Below are positions 6,814 to 9,856 of a stretch of DNA of 9,856 nt, piece by piece. The DNA is from Actinomycetes bacterium (lineage in GTDB: Bacteria; Actinomycetota; Acidimicrobiia; Acidimicrobiales; Microtrichaceae), in contig JAEZAI010000465.1 in assembly GCA_023427825.1 (NCBI GenBank), positions 1 to 9,856 of the forward strand, given 5' to 3'. Position numbers and translations under genes: made by a program. Position 1 is the stretch's first letter. Every line of letters begins with the position of its first letter. The notes beneath the pieces are model-generated. The model was not told the DNA's origin, ran no database searches, and saw only the letters and a list, made by a program, of their open reading frames with translations.

Positions 6814-6835
6814 GGAAAATACTAACCGATTTTCC
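6814..6835. promoter_or_regulatory. Operator-like inverted repeat A (ligase / acyl-CoA dehydrogenase)
   Basis: GGAAAAT-N8-ATTTTCC is a perfect 7-bp inverted repeat filling half of the 45-nt divergent gap. It covers the ligase -10 box. It matches site B (8848-8869) at 14 of 22 aligned positions, including the octamer CGATTTTC in the same place. Binding of the GntR/FCD regulator encoded at 8116-8847 is inferred. Confidence 0.65.
6819..6824 (-). promoter_or_regulatory. -10 box of the ligase, leaderless start
   Basis: TAGTAT on the minus strand ends 7 nt before the ATG, placing the transcript start at or next to the start codon. It lies fully inside inverted repeat A, so a bound regulator would block it. 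Confidence 0.5.
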
Positions 6836-6844
6836 TGACCCGGC

Positions 6845-6850
6845 TATCGT
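6845..6850 (+). promoter_or_regulatory. -10 box of the acyl-CoA dehydrogenase, leaderless start
   Basis: TATCGT ends 6 nt before the ATG at 6857, again implying a leaderless transcript. Inverted repeat A lies just upstream, over the expected -35 area. Confidence 0.5.
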
Positions 6851-6856
6851 CCGGTC

Positions 6857-8038
6857 ATGGTCGACGTCGAACGGTTCCGCGGCGAGGTGCGGGAGTTCCT
6901 GGACGACCGCTACCAGCTGCTCGATCCCCTCGCGGACGACCGGCGCGAGGACATCATCTCCCGCACGCCCGACGGCGAGCAGGCGTTCGTGGACGACGCG
7001 GTCGCACTCCAGCGCGAGCTCGCCGCCGCCGGTCTGGCCGCGGTCCACGTCCCGGTCGAGTACGGCGGGCGCGGTCTCACGCCCGAGCACCAGAAGGCGC
7101 TCGACGCGGAGCTCCGTCGCTACGACGCGCCGTCGCTGCGACCGCTGCGGATCGGCATGCACCTGGCGCTCGCCACGCTGCTGCGATCGGGCTCCGACGA
7201 GCAGAAGGCCCGCTACGTGCCGCCGCTCGTCCGCGCCGAAGAGCAGTGGTGCCAGCTGTTCTCCGAGCCCGACGCCGGCTCCGACCTGGTGGCGCTGCGG
7301 ACCCGCGGCGTCCGTGACGGCGACGGCTGGGTGCTCGACGGCCAGAAGGTGTGGTCGTCGTACGCGGCCCGGGCGGACTTCGGCCTGCTGCTGGCACGCA
7401 CCGACCCCGACGCACTCAAGCCGCAGGCCGGCATCACGATGTTCATCCTGCCGATGGACGCCCCTGGCGTGGCGGTCCGGCCGCTCGTCGACATCACCGG
7501 CGGCCGCCACTTCAACGAGGTGTTCCTGCAGGGCGTGCGGCTGTCCGACGCCGACGTGATCGGCGAGGTCCACGGCGGCTGGTCCGTCTCGCAGGGCACC
7601 CTCGGCGGCGAGCGCTCGGGCTACATGGGCGGCTCCGGGGGCGGACGCCGACACCGGCAGGTCGTCCGTGCGGCCACGCAGGCCGGACGACTCGACGACC
7701 CCGTCGTCCGCCAGCGGATGATGCAGGTGGTCACGTCGGAGCGGATCCTCGAGTGGGTCCGCGACCGCTACGTCGGCGGCACGCTCTGCGGCGGGCACCC
7801 CGCCGCCGGCTCGATGATGAAGCTCGCGGGCGGGACACTCGAGCAGGACTGCGCCGAGCTCGTCGCCGACATCGCCGGCGCCGCCGGCCAGGCGTGGTGC
7901 CCCGACGACCCGGACGGCGACGTCGTCGGCCACGACCTCAACGCCACCCGCCAGGCCCGCATCGCAGGCGGCACCCACGAGATCCAGCGCAACCTGCTGG
8001 GCGAGCGCGTGCTCGGACTCCCCCGCCAGCCCAGCTGA
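6857..8038 (+). CDS. Acyl-CoA dehydrogenase (FadE-like)
   Basis: FAD-dependent acyl-CoA dehydrogenase of 393 residues, full length, forming a 2-enoyl-CoA and passing electrons to an electron-transfer flavoprotein. Seen: N-terminal helical domain, FAD/substrate motif CQLFSEPDAGSDL (132-144), middle beta domain with QKVWSSYA (163-170), and C-terminal IAGGTHEIQRNLLGERVLGLPR (369-390, a FAD-contact segment). The usual Glu of the medium-chain YEGT motif is absent (AGGT instead). E252 in LGGERSG sits where isovaleryl- and long-chain-type enzymes place the catalytic base, so it may take that role. Actinobacterial FadE proteins of this style often work on branched or ring-derived acyl-CoAs and may pair with a second subunit, which is not seen here. 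The ATG at 6857 has no ribosome site and is probably leaderless. The partner ligase is divergent. Confidence 0.94.
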   Translation: MVDVERFRGEVREFLDDRYQLLDPLADDRREDIISRTPDGEQAFVDDAVALQRELAAAGLAAVHVPVEYGGRGLTPEHQKALDAELRRYDAPSLRPLRIGMHLALATLLRSGSDEQKARYVPPLVRAEEQWCQLFSEPDAGSDLVALRTRGVRDGDGWVLDGQKVWSSYAARADFGLLLARTDPDALKPQAGITMFILPMDAPGVAVRPLVDITGGRHFNEVFLQGVRLSDADVIGEVHGGWSVSQGTLGGERSGYMGGSGGGRRHRQVVRAATQAGRLDDPVVRQRMMQVVTSERILEWVRDRYVGGTLCGGHPAAGSMMKLAGGTLEQDCAELVADIAGAAGQAWCPDDPDGDVVGHDLNATRQARIAGGTHEIQRNLLGERVLGLPRQPS

Positions 8039-8051
8039 GCGACGCACCCAT

Positions 8052-8076
8052 CGGGCGAGCCGGCTCGAGACGCCCG
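8052..8076. terminator. Hairpin between convergent dehydrogenase and regulator genes
   Basis: CGGGCG (8052-8057) pairs with CGCCCG (8071-8076), and a 10-bp palindrome GAGCCGGCTC (8057-8066) gives an alternative fold. It starts 14 nt after the dehydrogenase stop in the 77-nt convergent gap. No T-run, so a T-less terminator is only probable. CCCATCGGGCGAG (8048-8060) loosely recalls the core of the 5108-5226 repeats. Confidence 0.4.
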
Positions 8077-8115
8077 GGCCCGGCCGGACCCGCCGCACCG
8101 CCGTGGAGCGGGCGG

Positions 8116-8847
8116 TCACTCCACCGCGAGGATCGTGACCGGCTCCTCGGGATCGTGGGCGTCGATCGTGTAGCGCATCGTGGCGTCCCAGTGCGCGGCG
8201 GCGCCGGCCTCGTCGCCGGCCTCGATGAGCTCCAGCAGCTTGCGATAGCCCCGCACGGCACGCCGCATGAGGCGCTGGTCGAACCGGTCGACGTTGCGCG
8301 TGTAGTAGGCGCGCACCATGTGCTGCAGGAGCTTGGTCAACGTAGAAAGCGTGTGGTTGCCCGAGCTCTCGACGAGCGCGTCGTGCACGCCGACCGCGGC
8401 GAGGGCGAACGCCATGGCGTCGTCGGCCTCGGCGGCCTCCTCGGCGCGGCCGATCGCGTCCCGCAGCAGTTCGAGGTCCGCGCTGCGGGGACGGCGGGCG
8501 AGCTGACCCGCGATCTGGGGCTCGAGCAGGCGGCGGGCCTCGTCCAGGTCGCCCACGGACGTGCCCTGGAGCTGCAGCGACGCGGCGAGCGCCATCGAGA
8601 TCGGCACCAGGTCGGGATGCGTGACGATGGGACCACCGCCCCGGCCTCGCCGGATGGTGATCAGCCCCTGGGACTCGAGCACCCGCAGCGCCTCGCGGAG
8701 CGTGGTGCGGGCCACGCCGAACTGGGCGGTCAGGTCCTCCTCCACGGGCAGGCGTTCGCCCTCCGCCAGCTCGCCGCTGAGGATCCGGGCACGGAGCTCG
8801 TCGGCCACGACGGCGTGCGTCTTGCGCCTGGGCCCCTCGGTCGCCAT
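8116..8847 (-). CDS. GntR-family regulator, FadR/FCD subfamily
   Basis: DNA-binding regulator of 243 residues. The winged helix-turn-helix covers about residues 9-76 (recognition region VARTTLREALRVLESQGLI, wing RRGRGGGPIV). The all-helical FCD ligand domain covers about 98-235. Family members are dimers that usually repress and release DNA on binding an acid or acyl-CoA. Many FCD domains hold a metal with an Asp and three His. Here H155 is present, but the two C-terminal positions align with Y201 (in RGYRKLLELIEAGD) and T223, so the metal site may be lost. The ATG at 8847 abuts inverted repeat B and a -10 TAGACT ends 7 nt before it, pointing to leaderless, autoregulated expression. Likely target set: itself, the crotonase, the ligase and the dehydrogenase. 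The natural ligand is probably a pathway acyl-CoA or acid (inference). Confidence 0.93.
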   Translation of the reverse strand: MATEGPRRKTHAVVADELRARILSGELAEGERLPVEEDLTAQFGVARTTLREALRVLESQGLITIRRGRGGGPIVTHPDLVPISMALAASLQLQGTSVGDLDEARRLLEPQIAGQLARRPRSADLELLRDAIGRAEEAAEADDAMAFALAAVGVHDALVESSGNHTLSTLTKLLQHMVRAYYTRNVDRFDQRLMRRAVRGYRKLLELIEAGDEAGAAAHWDATMRYTIDAHDPEEPVTILAVE

Positions 8848-8854
8848 CGAAATC

Positions 8855-8860
8855 AGTCTA
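8855..8860 (-). promoter_or_regulatory. -10 box of the regulator gene, leaderless start
   Basis: TAGACT on the minus strand ends 7 nt before the ATG at 8847, the same spacing as the ligase -10 box. It lies inside inverted repeat B. Confidence 0.5.
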
Positions 8861-8864
8861 CGAT
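8859..8864 (+). promoter_or_regulatory. -10 box of the crotonase gene, leaderless start
   Basis: TACGAT ends 8 nt before the GTG at 8873. It shares two base pairs with the regulator's own -10 box on the other strand, so the two promoters should exclude each other. Confidence 0.5.
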
Positions 8865-8872
8865 TTTCGCCC

Positions 8873-9661
8873 GTGACCGACGGCGGGGGCTACCAGACCA
8901 TCGAGTTCGAGCTGCGCGGCCACGTCGCCACGATCACGCTCGATCGACCCGAGCGCATGAACTCGTTCAACCGGACGATGTGCGAGGAGCTGCAGCACGC
9001 GTGGGCGACCGTGCGCGACACCGACGACGTCCACGTGGCGGTGCTGCGAGCCAACGGCGACCGCGCGTTCTGCACGGGCCTGGACGTCAAGGACGGCGCG
9101 TGGTGGCGTGACCAGAACGTCTGGAACCACGTCGACCCCGGCGCTTACCTGGGCCCCCGGTCCAACAAGGTCTGGAAGCCGGTGGTCTGCGCCGTGCAGG
9201 GCATGTGCGCCGGCGGCGGCCAGTACATGGTCAACGAGTGCGACATCGTCATCGCGGCCGAGGACGCCACGTTCTTCGACCCGCACGCCAACGGCTCGAT
9301 CGTCTCGGCGGTGGAACCGATCGGCATGCTGCACCGCGGGGTCCCGCTCGGCGAGGTCCTCCGCTGGGCGCTCATGGGATCCGACGAGCGTCTGACCGCG
9401 GCCACCGCGCAGCGCATCGGACTCGTGACCGAGGTCGTCCCCACGACCGAGCTGCGGGACCGCGCCGCCGACATCGCGGCGCAGATCGCGGGCCGGGACC
9501 CGATCGCCATCCAGGGCACGGTGCGCGCCATCTGGGAGGCCACCGAGATGCCGCCGGCCATGGCCAAGCAGAACGGCCTGCTCTACACCCACGTCGGCAA
9601 CCGCCCGCCCGAGGAGCGCACGACGCAGCCCCGCCGCGAGGACCCACCGGCCCTCCGCTGA
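8873..9661 (+). CDS. Crotonase-fold (enoyl-CoA hydratase/isomerase-like) protein lacking classical glutamates
   Basis: Crotonase superfamily protein of 262 residues acting on a CoA thioester. Seen: N-terminal strand region VATITLDRPERMNSF (18-32), CoA/oxyanion segment AFCTGLDVKD (65-74), and the second oxyanion loop VQGMCAGGG (108-116). The catalytic Glu that normally follows GGG (GGGCEL in hydratases) is replaced: GGGQYM puts Tyr118 there. The second Glu (PE in hydratases) is His138 in FFDPHAN. Ordinary syn-hydration is therefore unlikely; an isomerase, hydrolase, ring-cleaving or decarboxylase activity is possible. The C-terminal tail after about 240 is Pro/Arg/Glu-rich. The GTG start at 8873 keeps the first strand; there is no ribosome site and the mRNA is probably leaderless. 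Divergent from, and likely controlled by, the adjacent GntR regulator. Fold certain, reaction not. Confidence 0.9.
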   Translation: MTDGGGYQTIEFELRGHVATITLDRPERMNSFNRTMCEELQHAWATVRDTDDVHVAVLRANGDRAFCTGLDVKDGAWWRDQNVWNHVDPGAYLGPRSNKVWKPVVCAVQGMCAGGGQYMVNECDIVIAAEDATFFDPHANGSIVSAVEPIGMLHRGVPLGEVLRWALMGSDERLTAATAQRIGLVTEVVPTTELRDRAADIAAQIAGRDPIAIQGTVRAIWEATEMPPAMAKQNGLLYTHVGNRPPEERTTQPRREDPPALR

Positions 9662-9679
9662 CCGCGTCCCTCCGGTCCT

Positions 9680-9719
9680 GTTCCACCTTGTCGACGCTGG
9701 AGCGTCGAAGAGGTGGAAC
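9680..9719. terminator. Near-perfect 40-bp palindrome after the crotonase gene
   Basis: Arms GTTCCACCT (9680-9688) and AGGTGGAAC (9711-9719) pair over 9 bp. An inner TCGACGCT / AGCGTCGA stem (9691-9698, 9701-9708) adds 8 bp, with only a 2x2 mismatch between and GG at the centre. It lies 19 nt after the crotonase stop and 36 nt before the stop of a convergent gene, so a bidirectional terminator is likely. No T-run. A dispersed palindromic repeat is the alternative. Confidence 0.6.
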
Positions 9720-9755
9720 GAAACGCCAGCGGGACGGCGAACCCGGTCGGCGGGG

Positions 9756-9856
9756 TCAGCCGGCGGCCGGGTCGCGGAGGCGGTCGATCTCGTGCTCGAG
9801 CATCGCCTCGATCGAGTCCGCCGGCGGGTGCGGCAGGACCACCGGGCCGTGCTCGC
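9756..9856 (-). CDS. Unidentified protein, C-terminal 33 codons only
   Basis: A leftward frame enters from the right edge and ends at TGA (9758-9756). The last residues are LEHEIDRLRDPAAG, preceded by a Pro-rich stretch (VVLPHPPADSIEAM). It is an amphipathic acidic/basic helix of the kind found at many protein ends; the fragment is too short to name. Reality is supported by its convergent position behind the 9680-9719 hairpin and by codons with GC-rich third positions. It could be a chance open frame. Confidence 0.45.
   Translation of the reverse strand, partial: EHGPVVLPHPPADSIEAMLEHEIDRLRDPAAG

Larger units (their letters stand above)
8848..8869. promoter_or_regulatory. Operator-like inverted repeat B (regulator / crotonase)
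   Basis: CGAAA at one end and TTTCG at the other, with GT/AC near the centre, make an imperfect 22-bp inverted repeat. It fills almost all of the 25-nt gap between divergent genes. It matches site A (6814-6835) at 14 of 22 positions. GT..AC cores are typical of FadR-type GntR operators. Confidence 0.65.

Noticed and set aside
6812..8119. Upstream extension of the ligase frame to 955 codons
   Set aside because: The extension is antisense to a well-supported acyl-CoA dehydrogenase, and ligase homology starts near the ATG at 6811. A promoter and operator lie just upstream of that ATG.
7351..9111. 586-codon plus-strand frame over the dehydrogenase end, regulator and crotonase start
   Set aside because: It crosses three real genes and two hairpins in the wrong frame, and its product is an Arg/Pro/Gly/Ala-rich shadow.
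1..9856. tRNA, rRNA, insertion sequences, phage or attachment sites
   Set aside because: No tRNA-like cloverleaf, rRNA stretch, transposase, integrase or flanking terminal repeats were seen on either strand.

Overview
The window is GC-rich and densely packed with genes. The small promoter gaps stand out as AT-richer islands, and several genes appear to start on leaderless transcripts. Together with bacterial class I P450s, a CxxHxxC-type single-cluster ferredoxin and FadD/FadE-like enzymes, this points to an actinobacterium (Actinomycetota). A mycobacterial-type or Acidimicrobiia-like soil lineage would fit. The phylum is a reasonable inference; anything finer is a guess.

Left part (1-5112): an oxygenation module built around a 192-nt divergent promoter region (2636-2827). 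Leftward run two paralogous cytochrome P450 genes (2635-1439, and 1155 running off the left edge). Rightward runs a compact unit of a third, more distant P450 (2828-4111), a [3Fe-4S]-type ferredoxin (4108-4302, GTGA overlap with the P450) and an NAD-type short-chain dehydrogenase (4354-5112, TTG start). The expected chemistry is P450 hydroxylation fed with electrons by the ferredoxin, then oxidation of the alcohol by the SDR. No ferredoxin reductase is visible.

Middle and right part (5252-9661): a CoA-thioester module of an acyl-CoA ligase (-), an acyl-CoA dehydrogenase (+), a GntR/FCD regulator (-) and a crotonase-fold protein (+), arranged as two divergent pairs. The two divergent gaps (45 and 25 nt) each carry a related 22-bp inverted repeat lying over predicted -10 boxes. 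The simplest reading is that the GntR protein controls both pairs and itself. The last 101 bases hold the C-terminal end of an unidentified leftward gene.

The convergent gaps carry hairpins: two copies of a ~49-nt element 70 bp apart between the SDR and the ligase, one hairpin between the dehydrogenase and the regulator, and a near-perfect 40-bp palindrome after the crotonase. As a whole the region looks like a catabolic locus in which a hydrophobic substrate (terpenoid-, steroid- or alicyclic-like; the actual substrate cannot be read from sequence) is hydroxylated, oxidised, activated with CoA and passed into a beta-oxidation-like route. Points worth following up are the shared operator with overlapping leaderless promoters, a crotonase lacking both classical catalytic glutamates, and a regulator whose FCD metal-ligand histidines appear to be replaced.
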